From positions 1-24,802 of the forward strand of contig URRU01000006.1 of the NCBI GenBank assembly GCA_900550335.1: a stretch of 24,802 nucleotides of DNA. The letters run 5' to 3'. The DNA is from an uncultured Clostridium sp. (lineage in GTDB: Bacteria; Bacillota; Clostridia; Peptostreptococcales; Peptostreptococcaceae). Made by a program: the position numbers and the translations under genes. Below the pieces are notes generated by a model. It did not search any database. It was not told where the DNA came from and saw only the letters and a list, made by a program, of their open reading frames with translations. Of this stretch, positions 1 to 9,375 are shown piece by piece (within the stretch, counting starts at the first letter, position 1; each line of letters opens with the position of its first letter).

Positions 1-51
1 AATAACTCTATTAAAACTAAGCGCTTCTTCACATTTTATTAATTTAAAAAT

Positions 52-2121
52 TTATTTGTATTCTATTTTGTTAAGATCACATATAGTTAGCATTGTATCT
101 GATATGTTCTTTAACATATTTAATCTGTTGTTTCTAACATTATCATCTTTATCCATTACCATTACATTGTCAAACATATTGTCAACTGCTGGTTTTAATG
201 TAGCAAATGAATCAAGTGCTTTTCCGTAATCTTTGTTAGCAAGATGTACTTTAACTTCTTCTTTAACTGATTTGAATGCTTCATATAATTCTTTTTCTGG
301 AGCTTCAACTAATAAAGCTTCATCAACATTTATACCTTCTGCTTTTTCAGCTAAAGTAGAAACTCTGTTAAATGCAGTAAGCATTTCAACTAATTCATCT
401 TTATTTATCCATTCGTTAAGTTCTAATGCTCTATGATGCATATCTGCTATATCATTTATATCAGCATTTAATATTGCTTCAACAACATCGTATCTTATTC
501 CCATATCTTTGAATAAGTTTTTAATTCTTTCTGAGCAGAAGTCTAACATCTGACCAACTACTTCTTCTTTGTTGAATTCTAATTCTGTGTAGTTATCTAA
601 TGCAGCTTCAGATATTTCTTTTATATCTATAGTTATTTTGTTTTCCATTAGTATATTTAATATACCTAGAGCCTGTCTTCTTAGAGCAAATGGGTCCTGA
701 GATCCTGTTGGCTGTATACCTATTGCAAAGAAACCAGCTATTGAGTCTAGTTTATCTGCTATAGATACTACTGAACCTTCTAATGAAGCTGGAACTTCTG
801 CACCAGCTGCTATTGGCATATAGTGTTCATATATAGCCTGTGATACTGCTGGATTCTCTCCTTCAAGTTTAGAGTATTCCATACCCATATATCCCTGAAG
901 TTCATCAAATTCGAATACCATATTTGTAACAAGGTCAGCCTTACAAAGTTTAGCTGCTCTTACTATATCAGCTTTTTTATCTACACATCCTAAAGAATCT
1001 GCTATTACAGCTGAAAGTTTTGTTATTCTTTCTGATTTATCGTATATTGTTCCTAATTTTTCCTGGAATACAACAGTTTTTAATTTTTCTTTATAAGATT
1101 CTAAGTTTTTCTTAGTATCTTCTCTGTAGAAGAATAATGCATCTGCTAGTCTAGCTTCAAGAACTTTTTCATTACCAGCTTTTACATTTTCTATACCGAA
1201 GCTGTCACCATTTCTAACGGCTATAAAGTTTGGAAGAAGATTTCCATTAGCATCTTCTACTGGGAAATATCTCTGATGATCCTGCATTGGAGTTATTACA
1301 ACTCTCTTAGGAAGTTTTAAATATTCTTTATCGAATTCTCCGTAGAATGCAGTTGGATATTCAACTATGCAAGTTACTTCATCTAATAGGTCTGGATCCA
1401 TTATTACTTTACCACCTAAAGATTCAGCTACTTTGTTAGCCTGTTCAACTATCATAGCTTTTCTTTCTGCCTGATCAAGTATTACATAGTTTTCTCTTAA
1501 TTTAGCTTTGTAATCTTCTACTGAATTTACAACTATTTCTTTAGATCCTAAGAATCTATGTCCTTTAGTTACATTAGAAGCTACTATTCCTTCAAGGTCT
1601 ACTGGAAGTACTTCATCATTAAGAAGTGCTACTAACCATCTTATAGGTCTAACAAATCTTATATCTTTTCCTGCCCAATGCATTGCTTTAGGGAATACTA
1701 CTGATTTTACAGCTAGTGGAAGTATTTCTTTTAATACTTCTGCTGTTTCAGCACCATTTTCTCTTATTGTAGCGAATAAATATTCATCTTTTCCTACTTC
1801 TTTGAAGTATATATCTTCCGGATTTAATCCTTTACTTCTCATGAATCCCTGAGCTGGTTTAGTAAAGTTACCATCAGCATCTAATGATATTTTTTTAGAA
1901 GGTCCTTTTACTTCTTCTTCTAAATCTTCCTGTCTTTCTGCTAATCCATTTATTATGAAAGTTAATCTTCTTGGAGTTGCGAAAGTTTCTATATTGTCAA
2001 ATTTAACTCTTTTTTCATTAAGCATTTTTGCAGTACTTTCTTTTATCTGTTTTAAAGTACTAGCAACGAATCTTGATGGCATTTCTTCAACGCCTACTTC
2101 AAATAAAAGGTAGTTATTCAT
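52..2121 (-). CDS. glyS: Glycyl-tRNA synthetase beta subunit
   Basis: Beta subunit of the bacterial alpha2-beta2 glycyl-tRNA synthetase, which charges tRNA-Gly in the cytoplasm. The 689 residues fit the family length. The N-terminus (LLFEVGVEEMPSRFV) is the standard GlyS opening; the middle carries an HD-like region, and the last 150 or so residues form the helical DALR-type anticodon-binding domain. The ATG start overlaps the glyQ stop by one base (TAATG), so the two subunits are translationally coupled; a Shine-Dalgarno (AAAGGATGG) lies inside the end of glyQ. The gene is complete. Only 51 bases follow the stop before the window ends, and no terminator is visible in them. Confidence 0.97.
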   Translation of the reverse strand: MNNYLLFEVGVEEMPSRFVASTLKQIKESTAKMLNEKRVKFDNIETFATPRRLTFIINGLAERQEDLEEEVKGPSKKISLDADGNFTKPAQGFMRSKGLNPEDIYFKEVGKDEYLFATIRENGAETAEVLKEILPLAVKSVVFPKAMHWAGKDIRFVRPIRWLVALLNDEVLPVDLEGIVASNVTKGHRFLGSKEIVVNSVEDYKAKLRENYVILDQAERKAMIVEQANKVAESLGGKVIMDPDLLDEVTCIVEYPTAFYGEFDKEYLKLPKRVVITPMQDHQRYFPVEDANGNLLPNFIAVRNGDSFGIENVKAGNEKVLEARLADALFFYREDTKKNLESYKEKLKTVVFQEKLGTIYDKSERITKLSAVIADSLGCVDKKADIVRAAKLCKADLVTNMVFEFDELQGYMGMEYSKLEGENPAVSQAIYEHYMPIAAGAEVPASLEGSVVSIADKLDSIAGFFAIGIQPTGSQDPFALRRQALGILNILMENKITIDIKEISEAALDNYTELEFNKEEVVGQMLDFCSERIKNLFKDMGIRYDVVEAILNADINDIADMHHRALELNEWINKDELVEMLTAFNRVSTLAEKAEGINVDEALLVEAPEKELYEAFKSVKEEVKVHLANKDYGKALDSFATLKPAVDNMFDNVMVMDKDDNVRNNRLNMLKNISDTMLTICDLNKIEYK

Positions 2122-3002
2122 TATTTGTCACCATCCTTTTTTAATAGAGGGAATCCCATTTCTTCTCTCTGTTTTATATATGTTTCGGCTACTACTTTTG
2201 CCATATTTCTTACTCTACCTATAAATGCAGCTCTCTGACTTACACCAATTGCTCCTCTTGCATCAAGAGTGTTGAAAGTATGAGAACATTTTAATACGTA
2301 ATCATAAGAAGGTATAACAAGGCCTTTATCCATTAATTTTAATGCTTCTTTTTCGTATTCATCGAATAAGTGGAATAATAATTCTGTATTACATTCATCA
2401 AATGAGTAAACAGAGTTTTCATATTCCTGTTTCTGGAATACATCGCCGTAAGTTAATTCATCATTCCATTTTAAGTCATATACACTATCTACATCCTGTA
2501 TGTACATAGCTATTCTTTCAAGACCGTAAGTTATCTCTCCTGTTTCTAATTCACATTCCTGATTACCTACCTGCTGGAAATATGTAAACTGAGTGATTTC
2601 CATTCCATCAAGCCAAACTTCCCAGCCTAGCCCCCAAGCACCTACAGTAGCTCCTTCCCAGTTATCTTCAACAAATCTTATATCGTGTTCTAATGGGTTT
2701 ATACCTATTTCTTTTAAACTATCTAAATATAAGTCCTGTATATCATCTGGTGATGGTTTTAATATAACCTGGAACTGATGATGCTGATATAATCTGTTTG
2801 GGTTTTCTCCGTATCTACCATCTGCTGGTCTTCTTGATGGTTCAACGTAGCATACTTTCCATGGTTCTGGACCAAGTGATCTTAAGAAAGTATTTGGATT
2901 CATTGTTCCTGCACCTTTTTCAACATCATAAGGCTGTGTAATGATACATCCTTGCTTAGACCAATATCTCTGTAAAGCAAGAATCATCTCCTGAAAATTC
3001 AT
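2121..3002 (-). CDS. glyQ: Glycyl-tRNA synthetase alpha subunit
   Basis: Catalytic (class II aminoacylation) subunit of the heterotetrameric glycyl-tRNA synthetase. The 293 residues match the family. The near-invariant GlyQ signatures are present: a start in [14 protein letters not shown], then [37 protein letters not shown] and YQHHQFQV. The ATG is preceded by a strong AGGAGGG at 6-nt spacing. A 10-bp hairpin (3024-3049) sits just upstream of this ribosome site. Firmicute glyQS genes are often controlled by a glycine T-box, but none is recognisable in the 139 bases between this gene and the DUF4342 gene upstream. Confidence 0.97.
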   Translation of the reverse strand: MNFQEMILALQRYWSKQGCIITQPYDVEKGAGTMNPNTFLRSLGPEPWKVCYVEPSRRPADGRYGENPNRLYQHHQFQVILKPSPDDIQDLYLDSLKEIGINPLEHDIRFVEDNWEGATVGAWGLGWEVWLDGMEITQFTYFQQVGNQECELETGEITYGLERIAMYIQDVDSVYDLKWNDELTYGDVFQKQEYENSVYSFDECNTELLFHLFDEYEKEALKLMDKGLVIPSYDYVLKCSHTFNTLDARGAIGVSQRAAFIGRVRNMAKVVAETYIKQREEMGFPLLKKDGDK

Positions 3003-3023
3003 AAAAATCCCTCCTAAATATTA

Positions 3024-3049
3024 TAGCCTTCCGTTTACACGAAAGGCTA
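3024..3049 (-). promoter_or_regulatory. Leader hairpin in front of glyQ
   Basis: On the minus strand, TAGCCTTTCG pairs with CGGAAGGCTA (one T-G wobble) around a TGTAAA loop, making a 10-bp stem. It ends about 12 nt before the glyQ Shine-Dalgarno. It is followed by TAATATTTAGGAGGG rather than a T-run, so it does not look like an intrinsic terminator. It may be a translational or processing element of the glyQS messenger; no role is proven by sequence. Confidence 0.55.
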
Positions 3050-3141
3050 CTTTGCAATACTTTATATGTTTTAAATACCAATTACCTTATAATCGATATT
3101 AAATAAACTTTATCAGTAAAAACTAATCTTTTTTAAATCTG

Positions 3142-3768
3142 CTATTCAGCATTTTCGTCTTTTTCACATTCATTTATTAAATCATCTGTTATATCTTTAT
3201 CGTCTGTATCTTCTTTTTTCTTTACAACTGTTTCTTTTAAATCCTTAGCTGTATTAACAAACATATCTTTTAATACTATTGCTTTTTCTTCATTAAGTTC
3301 TCCTAAATCAACAGTTTCTCCATCTGCTTCATTCTGTATTTTTATTCTATATTTAGATAATACAGCAGCTGATAGTCCAAGAATTGTAAGAAGAGGCATC
3401 ATAGCTATTCCTATTACACCAACTGTAAATGGAATATTCATTATTATTTTGCCTTCTTTTTCAACGACTACTCTTACTCTGTTACTTTTAGCAAATAATT
3501 CTTTTAACTGAGCTTTAAGCTCTTCTACATCTTTGCCTATTTTTTCTTCTGTGCTTTTTCTAACTTCCTCAGCGTCTTCTTTACTTTTTTCAAAGAAATC
3601 TTCAACTTTTTTCTTTGCTTTTATTGCTCCTGAATTTTCTTCAAGGTAGATTATAGCCTCTAGGATATCTCCATCAGAATGAACAAGTGCCTCTTTTACT
3701 TCTTTGTAACTAGCTGATGGCACTCTTTCCATTACTTTATCCACCATTTCAATTGTTATACTGCTCAT
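3142..3768 (-). CDS. DUF4342 protein with N-terminal UBA/TS-N-like domain
   Basis: Protein of 208 residues with no established function. Residues 1-45 resemble the UBA/TS-N fold seen at the start of EF-Ts (MVDKVMERVPSASYKEVKEA, then ..DGDILEAIIYLEE). A charged, probably coiled-coil stretch follows (about 50-90). The DUF4342 core is at about 90-145 (RVRVVVEKEGKIIMNIPFTVGVIG, then a hydrophobic helix around 120-140 that could be one membrane segment). The tail is strongly acidic (KKKEDTDDKDITDD). The ATG has AAAAGGAG upstream. It starts 15 nt after recO and precedes glyQS, an arrangement I recall from related Clostridia. I cannot assign a reaction or partner. Confidence 0.85.
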   Translation of the reverse strand: MSSITIEMVDKVMERVPSASYKEVKEALVHSDGDILEAIIYLEENSGAIKAKKKVEDFFEKSKEDAEEVRKSTEEKIGKDVEELKAQLKELFAKSNRVRVVVEKEGKIIMNIPFTVGVIGIAMMPLLTILGLSAAVLSKYRIKIQNEADGETVDLGELNEEKAIVLKDMFVNTAKDLKETVVKKKEDTDDKDITDDLINECEKDENAE

Positions 3769-3783
3769 AATATCAGCTCCTTT

Positions 3784-4536
3784 TTAAAACTTATGTAAAT
3801 CATCTAAGATGTTTAGAGATTTCATATTTAAATTACTTACATATGCTGTTAAGTACTGTTTCATTAATTTTGAAAGTTCCTTAGTCAGCACTTTATTGAC
3901 TTGTGCCTTGCTGACAGTCTCTATTTCATTTGTCAGTATATAATTCATAAGCTTTCTCGTTGTTATATCAAGTCTTATATTTCCCGAGAAATTTTCTGCA
4001 CATCTTTTACAAAGCATTCCACCTTCTTCTATATTGAATATAGCCCTTTGATCCGATTCATCTCCACATACAGAACATCTATCGGTAATAGGTCTAAATC
4101 CCATACAATCAGAAAACTTCAATTCAAAAGCTGCTGTTATAAACTCTTTATCAACATCCTTTTGAGACAGAAGATACATCGTTTTAACTATTAAATTGAA
4201 TAATTTCGGATTTGTCTGGTTTTCTAAAAGAGAATTTTCAACTAATCTAGATATATAGGATGCATAAGAAAATGCATCTATATCATAGGATATATCATAA
4301 AAACTTTTTATTATCTCACTCTGAGATACTCTATACATTCCTCTTTGTTTTTTTAATGTAAAATTGCTATATGCAAAAAGTTGTGCTGAAGGAAGTAGTG
4401 CCGACTTATTTCTTTTGGCACCTTTGGCTATTGCTGATACTTTTCCTAAATTTCTAGTAAAAATAGTAAGTATCACATCATTTTCAGAGTATCTGGATGT
4501 TCTAAGAACTATCCCCTGTGTGTTGAATATAACCAA
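3784..4536 (-). CDS. recO: DNA repair protein RecO
   Basis: RecO helps load RecA onto SSB-coated single-stranded DNA in the RecFOR recombination pathway. The N-terminal OB-fold is recognisable ([27 protein letters not shown]), followed by a helical domain and a zinc site with CSVCGDE and then CKRC about 20 residues later. Start choice: the longest frame opens with a TTG that directly abuts the AGGA ribosome site; the next in-frame TTG (4534-4536), 9 nt from AGGA, gives [11 protein letters not shown] and 250 residues, closer to the usual RecO start. A TATAAT-like box lies at 4563-4568 but without a convincing -35. The gene follows mgtE by 83 nt and precedes the DUF4342 gene. Confidence 0.93.
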   Translation of the reverse strand: MVIFNTQGIVLRTSRYSENDVILTIFTRNLGKVSAIAKGAKRNKSALLPSAQLFAYSNFTLKKQRGMYRVSQSEIIKSFYDISYDIDAFSYASYISRLVENSLLENQTNPKLFNLIVKTMYLLSQKDVDKEFITAAFELKFSDCMGFRPITDRCSVCGDESDQRAIFNIEEGGMLCKRCAENFSGNIRLDITTRKLMNYILTNEIETVSKAQVNKVLTKELSKLMKQYLTAYVSNLNMKSLNILDDLHKF

Positions 4537-4619
4537 ATTTATCAATCCTTTTTATTATATTAATTATACTATATTTTCATTAAGTTTTATATATTTATAT
4601 TATCATAATCTTTAATTTA

Positions 4620-6005
4620 TTATCCTATCATCTGTGAAAGTAGTATACTAGATGTTAAATAATAAGCTCCTATTCCAATTATATCTAAAATTGTAGATAT
4701 AACCGGAGCAGATATTGTAGCTGGGTCTGAGTCTAATTTAGTAAGCATAACAGGGGCTAGTACACCTATTAAAGCTCCTATTGCCATATTTACAAATAAT
4801 GAAATAGATATAACTAAAGCCATATTTACATTATGTTTAAATACATAAATAACAATAGCTGTTATTACTCCACATATCAGTCCTGTAATTATCCCAACTA
4901 AACTTTCTTTTGCAATATCCTTTCCAGATATTTCCCTATTAGATAGGGTTATTATTGTAACTGAAGATGCCTGGCATCCTATATTACCACCCATTCCTAT
5001 AACTAACGGAACAAAGAATAGAAGTTCCACAAAATTTGTTCTTATTAGAGTGTCGAAGTTTGCCATTAAACTTGAAGCCAATAACCCTCCGATTAAAGTT
5101 AATAAAAGCCAAGGCATTCTACCTCTTATTGAAGATAATATCTGCTGTGCTAAAGTTGAGTTTTCATCCTCAGCAGTATCTCTCTCATGTTCTGAGCTAC
5201 CTGCTAATTTGTACATATCTTCATTAGCTTCCTCTTCCATAACATCTATAATATCATCTACTTTTATTATACCTCTAAGTTTTCCTTCTCTGTCTACAAC
5301 TGGGATTGCAACTAAATTATATTTTGATACCAATCTAACTGCCTCTTCCCTATCTTCGTCATCATAAACTGATATAAGATTTTCTATCATAAGATCTTCT
5401 ACTATAGCCTCATCTCTAGCAACTATAAGTTCTCTAAGAGAAAGTACACCCACTAGCTTTTCTTCATCATCAACTACATATATATAGTAGATTGTCTCTG
5501 CATCTTCTGCTTCTTCTCTCATTTTTTCTATAGCTTGAAGTGCAGTCATGTCCTTATTTATAGATATATATCCTTTTGTCATAGTACCACCAGCTGTATC
5601 ATCTTCATAGAATAAAAGCTCTTTAACAGCTTCAGCATCCTCAGGATTTAGGTAATCTATTATTTTTAATCTTTCATCTTCTTCAAGTTCATTTAAAATA
5701 TCTGCCATATCTCCTAACGACATGCATTCTAAGATATTTTTAGCATGCTCTATTTCAAGTTTCGAAATCATTCTACTGAAAAATTCAACTCCACTTTCCT
5801 CTAATATAGAAGCTGCCATATCACTTGGAAGTATTTCAAATAATTTTACCTGCATTCCCTCGTCTTCTAAATTTTCCATAACATCATATATATCTATAAT
5901 ATGATATTCCTCAAGTAATTCTCTAAGTTCGAAGTATTTGTGATTTTCAATTAACGACTTGACCTCGTCTAATAAATCTTGTGATGTTTCTTGCGTCCTG
6001 TCCAT
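4620..6005 (-). CDS. mgtE: MgtE-family magnesium transporter
   Basis: Homodimeric inner-membrane Mg2+ channel. The layout is canonical: an N-terminal acidic superhelical domain (about 10-120, with EILPSDMAASILEE and LEEDERLKIIDYLNPEDAEAV), two CBS domains (about 130-250, with Mg-sensing acidic residues), a plug helix, then five membrane segments to the C-terminus. The pore region shows PLVIGMGGNIGCQASS and the TM5 signature DPATISAPVISTILDIIG, whose aspartates line the ion path in the family. I use ATG 6003-6005 (461 residues): an upstream in-frame GTG overlaps the AGGTGG ribosome site. No M-box riboswitch is seen; the gene sits 38 nt after era and is probably co-transcribed with it. Confidence 0.95.
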   Translation of the reverse strand: MDRTQETSQDLLDEVKSLIENHKYFELRELLEEYHIIDIYDVMENLEDEGMQVKLFEILPSDMAASILEESGVEFFSRMISKLEIEHAKNILECMSLGDMADILNELEEDERLKIIDYLNPEDAEAVKELLFYEDDTAGGTMTKGYISINKDMTALQAIEKMREEAEDAETIYYIYVVDDEEKLVGVLSLRELIVARDEAIVEDLMIENLISVYDDEDREEAVRLVSKYNLVAIPVVDREGKLRGIIKVDDIIDVMEEEANEDMYKLAGSSEHERDTAEDENSTLAQQILSSIRGRMPWLLLTLIGGLLASSLMANFDTLIRTNFVELLFFVPLVIGMGGNIGCQASSVTIITLSNREISGKDIAKESLVGIITGLICGVITAIVIYVFKHNVNMALVISISLFVNMAIGALIGVLAPVMLTKLDSDPATISAPVISTILDIIGIGAYYLTSSILLSQMIG

Positions 6006-6043
6006 TTTATCCACCTTTTTAATATATTTTGTATTAAATACAA

Positions 6044-6943
6044 TTATTTGCTATTATCATTGAGCCCAAAATTATTGATATAATTCTGTAAGTTTCTCCA
6101 GTTTTCTTTAACTTTTACCCATAATTGAAGGTTTATCTGAGAACCTAAAAGTAATTCTATATCCTGTCTAGCAGATTTTCCTATTCCTTTTAGCTTTCTT
6201 CCACCTTTACCTATGATTATTCCTTTGTGAGAATCTCTTTCACAATAAATAACTGCAGATATGTCTATTATATCTTTATTCTGTCTTGCCTTCATTCTTT
6301 CTATTTCAACAGCTACCCCATGAGGTACCTCGTCATCAACATAATGAAGAACTTTCTCTCTTATAAGTTCAGCTATTAGGACTCTTTCTGGCTGATCTGT
6401 TACCATATAATCTGGGAAATATTTTGGCCCTTCTTCTAAATCTTCTTTGATAACATTTATAAGAGTTTTTACATTTTTACCTTTTAATGCAGATATTGGC
6501 ACTATTTCTTTAAACATTTTCTCATCATCGTACATTTTTATTATGTCGAATAATTCATCTTTGTCCTCTATCTGATCTATTTTGTTTATTACTAGAACTA
6601 TTGGTGTTTTAGAACCTCTAAGATCTTCCATTATTCTTCTATCTCCAGGTCCTATTTTTCTTGAGCTATCTACAACAAATAGTATTAAATCCACGTTACT
6701 AAATGCATCTGTAGCAGCTTTTACCATTATTTCCCCTAGTTTATTTTTTGGTTTGTGTATACCAGGAGTATCTAAAAACACCACCTGTGATTCATCATCA
6801 GTATAAACTGCCTGAATTGTATTTCTTGTTGTCTGAGGTTTATCACTCATTATAGCTATTTTTTCTCCAACAACATTGTTCATCAAAGTAGATTTTCCTA
6901 CGTTTGGTCTACCTACTATGCTGACAAAACCTGATTTAAACAT
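6044..6943 (-). CDS. era: GTPase Era
   Basis: Essential GTPase that binds the 3' end of 16S rRNA and assists 30S subunit maturation. All G motifs are visible: GRPNVGKST (G1, about 12-20), the TT of the switch I region (PQTTRN), DTPG (G3, about 59-62) and NKID (G4, about 120). The C-terminal KH domain has GIIIGKGGRKLKGIG (about 240-255). The 299 residues match the family. The ATG has AGGAGAA at 6-7 nt. It lies in the ybeY-dgkA-era-recO order typical of Firmicutes, which links ribosome maturation (YbeY, Era) with envelope lipid recycling. Confidence 0.98.
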   Translation of the reverse strand: MFKSGFVSIVGRPNVGKSTLMNNVVGEKIAIMSDKPQTTRNTIQAVYTDDESQVVFLDTPGIHKPKNKLGEIMVKAATDAFSNVDLILFVVDSSRKIGPGDRRIMEDLRGSKTPIVLVINKIDQIEDKDELFDIIKMYDDEKMFKEIVPISALKGKNVKTLINVIKEDLEEGPKYFPDYMVTDQPERVLIAELIREKVLHYVDDEVPHGVAVEIERMKARQNKDIIDISAVIYCERDSHKGIIIGKGGRKLKGIGKSARQDIELLLGSQINLQLWVKVKENWRNLQNYINNFGLNDNSK

Positions 6944-6968
6944 ATATTATTCTCCTAACTTTTTATAA

Positions 6969-7700
6969 TTAATAGAAAAGACCTAACTGGAATACCAATA
7001 TTGCAATTAGAGTACCTAGTACACCTCCTGCAACTGTTTCCCAAAATGTATGTATCTTTCCCTCTATTCTACTCTGTGCAACGAGTAATGCCATTAAATA
7101 TGCAAGTGTAGATGCTTCTACTCTTTCTGTCATAAGTGTTATAGCTGTAGCTATTGCAAATGAAAGAGCTGCATGCCCACTAGGCATCCCACCCTTTAGA
7201 GGAGTTCCTGTATTTGTAAGTGCTTTTGCAACAACAACTGCTAGTAAAACCATGACTATACATATTAATGTTATATGCATTTCAGATTCTCTTATTGAAT
7301 AAATAAGATAACCCGAAAGCTTGGTCAATTTATCATAGAAAATTATATAACCAACTGCAACAGCATTTAACGATACAACAAGTACCGCCCCTGCTGCAAC
7401 ATCTTTAGCTATCTTTGCTAATTCATGGTATTCCGATGTAACTAGGTCTACAGTTTTTTCAATTGCTGTATTAAACATCTCAGCTACTATAACAAGTGTT
7501 ATAGCAACTAAAAGCATTATAAACTCTAGTTTAGATAGTTTAAATAATAAACTTACAAGTAAAATACCAAATGCTATAAGATAGTGAATCTTCATATTTC
7601 TTTCTGATTTGAAAGTATATATAACTCCCTCTATTGCAGCATTAAATGATTTGATTATGTTTTGTTTCTTTTTCTTCTTTTTTTTACCGTTTTCTTCCAT
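6969..7700 (-). CDS. Diacylglycerol/undecaprenol kinase fused to PAP2 phosphatase
   Basis: Two-domain integral membrane protein. Residues about 10-110 form a DgkA-type lipid kinase with its three membrane helices and the active-site signature AEMFNTAIEKTVDL followed by AKDVAAGAV. Firmicute homologues phosphorylate undecaprenol or diacylglycerol. Residues about 130-243 form a PAP2 phosphatase with MPSGHA and SRIEGKIHTFWE. Fused, the two could interconvert lipid alcohol and lipid phosphate. In the PAP2 part the first-motif arginine (KX6RP) reads threonine (KALTNTGTP), and the last motif has glutamate where aspartate is usual; both histidines are kept. Start: ATG at 7698-7700, 9 nt from AGGGAG; an upstream in-frame TTG overlaps that site. 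A run of seven lysines precedes the first helix. Confidence 0.9.
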   Translation of the reverse strand: MEENGKKKKKKKQNIIKSFNAAIEGVIYTFKSERNMKIHYLIAFGILLVSLLFKLSKLEFIMLLVAITLVIVAEMFNTAIEKTVDLVTSEYHELAKIAKDVAAGAVLVVSLNAVAVGYIIFYDKLTKLSGYLIYSIRESEMHITLICIVMVLLAVVVAKALTNTGTPLKGGMPSGHAALSFAIATAITLMTERVEASTLAYLMALLVAQSRIEGKIHTFWETVAGGVLGTLIAILVFQLGLFY

Positions 7701-7736
7701 AGGACCCTGCTCCCTTTTCAAATATTAGTAAAAAAA

Positions 7737-8198
7737 CTAATCTCTAGTTATGTTTAATTTAGTAAGAACTGCCTCTTCTTTTTCTCTCATTTCTCTAGTA
7801 TGTTCCTCAGTATCATGGTCATAACCTAATAAATGGAACATACTGTGACATACTAAGAAGCAAACTTCTCTTTCGAAGCTATGTCCATATTCTATACTCT
7901 GTTCTAAAGCTCTCTCAAGTGATACAACTATATCACCTAAAGACATTTCTTCATATTCTACATCCTCAAACTCATCAGATAGCATAGGGAATGATAGCAC
8001 ATCTGTAGCTCTATCAACACCTCTAAACTGTTTATTAAGCTCATGTATTTCTTTATTGTCTACAAAAGATATGCTTATATCGTAGTCATCACTGTACCCT
8101 TCATAATCTAATACTTCTTCTACTATATCCTCTATTTTTTCATAAAGTTCATCTTTTATATCTATTTTTTCCTGTCTATCATCAAATATATATCTCAT
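7737..8198 (-). CDS. ybeY: Endoribonuclease YbeY, rRNA maturation factor
   Basis: Zinc-dependent single-strand RNase involved in 16S rRNA 3'-end maturation and ribosome quality control. The metal site is clear near the C-terminus: CHSMFHLLGYDHDT supplies the three histidines of the H-X3-H-X5-H motif. The upstream FRGVDRATDVLSFP block is the other family signature. I take ATG 8196-8198 (153 residues, the normal size), preceded by CAGGTGG; the longer in-frame extension begins with a TTG lacking a ribosome site. It lies 81 nt after phoH and 36 nt before the dgkA/PAP2 gene. Confidence 0.96.
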   Translation of the reverse strand: MRYIFDDRQEKIDIKDELYEKIEDIVEEVLDYEGYSDDYDISISFVDNKEIHELNKQFRGVDRATDVLSFPMLSDEFEDVEYEEMSLGDIVVSLERALEQSIEYGHSFEREVCFLVCHSMFHLLGYDHDTEEHTREMREKEEAVLTKLNITRD

Positions 8199-8279
8199 AA
8201 TTTCCACCTGCTTATTTAATTTTTTGTTCAAATTAATTTTGAAATCAATCTATTTTTATTTAATTTTCAATTTACCAGA

Positions 8280-9281
8280 TTATTTGTTCTGTCTTTTTCT
8301 CTCTTCCTTTTTTTCTCTTTTGTAAGCTTCTTTTTTCTCGTATTTATCGTATGCCTTTATTATTCTCTGAACAAGCTCATGTCTAACAACATCTCTATCT
8401 GTTAGCTCTTTTATTCCTATTCCATTGACATCCTTTAATATATACGTAGCCTGAACTAATCCACTTTTCTTATTTGATGGAAGGTCTGTCTGTGTAACAT
8501 CACCTGTTACTACAGCTTTTGAACCAAACCCTAATCTAGTAAGGAACATTTTCATCTGCTCAGATGTTGTATTCTGCGCTTCATCTAGTATTATAAACGC
8601 ATTATCAAGTGTTCTACCTCTCATAAATGCAAGAGGAGCAACCTCTATAATACCTCTTTCTATATATTTATTAACCTTATCTCCACCTAGCATTTCAAAT
8701 AATGCATCATAAAGTGGTCTTAGATATGGGTCTATTTTTTCCTGTAAATCTCCAGGAAGGTATCCTAAGCTTTCACCAGCTTCAACTGCAGGTCTTGTAA
8801 GCACTATTCTTGTTACTTCATCTCTTTTAAATGCTTGCACTGCCATTGCAACTGCTAGATACGTTTTTCCTGTACCAGCTGGACCTATACCAAAAGTTAT
8901 ATCATTATTTTCTATTAATTTAACGTATTCCTTTTGACCTAAAGTCTTAGGCTGAACTGGAGTACCTTTTTTTGTAAGTACTATTGTTCCTTCAAGTTCT
9001 TGTATTCTATTTTCATCTCCATCATTAAGAAGTGATAAAGAATATAGTATTGACTGTTTATCCAATGATTTTCCTTTAGATACTGTAGTGTGTAGCTCAT
9101 TCATTAAACTATTTGCTGCCTCTACATTTTTTTCTTCACCTATCAAAATAAGATTTCCTTCTCTAAGTGTTACATCTATATTTAGTGACTTTTCTATAAG
9201 CTTAATATTTTCATCAAAGTTTCCAAATAATTCTCTTTCAAAATTTGGCTCTGATATAAGAAATTTCTTTTGTATAATCAA
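8280..9281 (-). CDS. phoH: PhoH-like ATPase
   Basis: Cytoplasmic P-loop NTPase of the PhoH/YbeZ family. Its partner is usually YbeY, encoded next; an RNA helicase-like role in rRNA processing has been proposed for the pair. The Walker A is GPAGTGKTY (about 136-144), the Walker B FIILDEAQN (about 229-237), followed by VVTGDVTQTDLP. Residues 1-100 form the small N-terminal domain usual in this 320-340-residue class. The start is TTG (9279-9281), 10 nt after GGGAGG. An extended -10 promoter (9357-9365) lies about 75 bases upstream, so this gene may open the long operon down to glyS. The C-terminus is very basic (KREKKEERKRQNK). Confidence 0.95.
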   Translation of the reverse strand: MIIQKKFLISEPNFERELFGNFDENIKLIEKSLNIDVTLREGNLILIGEEKNVEAANSLMNELHTTVSKGKSLDKQSILYSLSLLNDGDENRIQELEGTIVLTKKGTPVQPKTLGQKEYVKLIENNDITFGIGPAGTGKTYLAVAMAVQAFKRDEVTRIVLTRPAVEAGESLGYLPGDLQEKIDPYLRPLYDALFEMLGGDKVNKYIERGIIEVAPLAFMRGRTLDNAFIILDEAQNTTSEQMKMFLTRLGFGSKAVVTGDVTQTDLPSNKKSGLVQATYILKDVNGIGIKELTDRDVVRHELVQRIIKAYDKYEKKEAYKREKKEERKRQNK

Positions 9282-9356
9282 TTCTTTCTTTCCTCCCAGC
9301 TTAAAGCTTTCTTAAACTTTTTTGTTTCATTACATAAATATAATTCCACATTCTAT

Positions 9357-9365
9357 ATTATACCA
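9357..9365 (-). promoter_or_regulatory. Extended -10 promoter for phoH operon
   Basis: The minus strand reads TGGTATAAT, a perfect TATAAT with the TGn extension that can replace a good -35. Transcription would start near 9350, about 70 nt before the phoH start codon. The region where a -35 would lie falls inside the 15-bp inverted repeat at 9376-9419. Assigned by consensus only. Confidence 0.6.
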
Positions 9366-9375
9366 TTTTTATTGC

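Noticed and set aside
3003..3141. Glycine T-box riboswitch before glyQ
   Set aside because: The gap is too short and the T-box sequence and terminator/antiterminator pair are missing.
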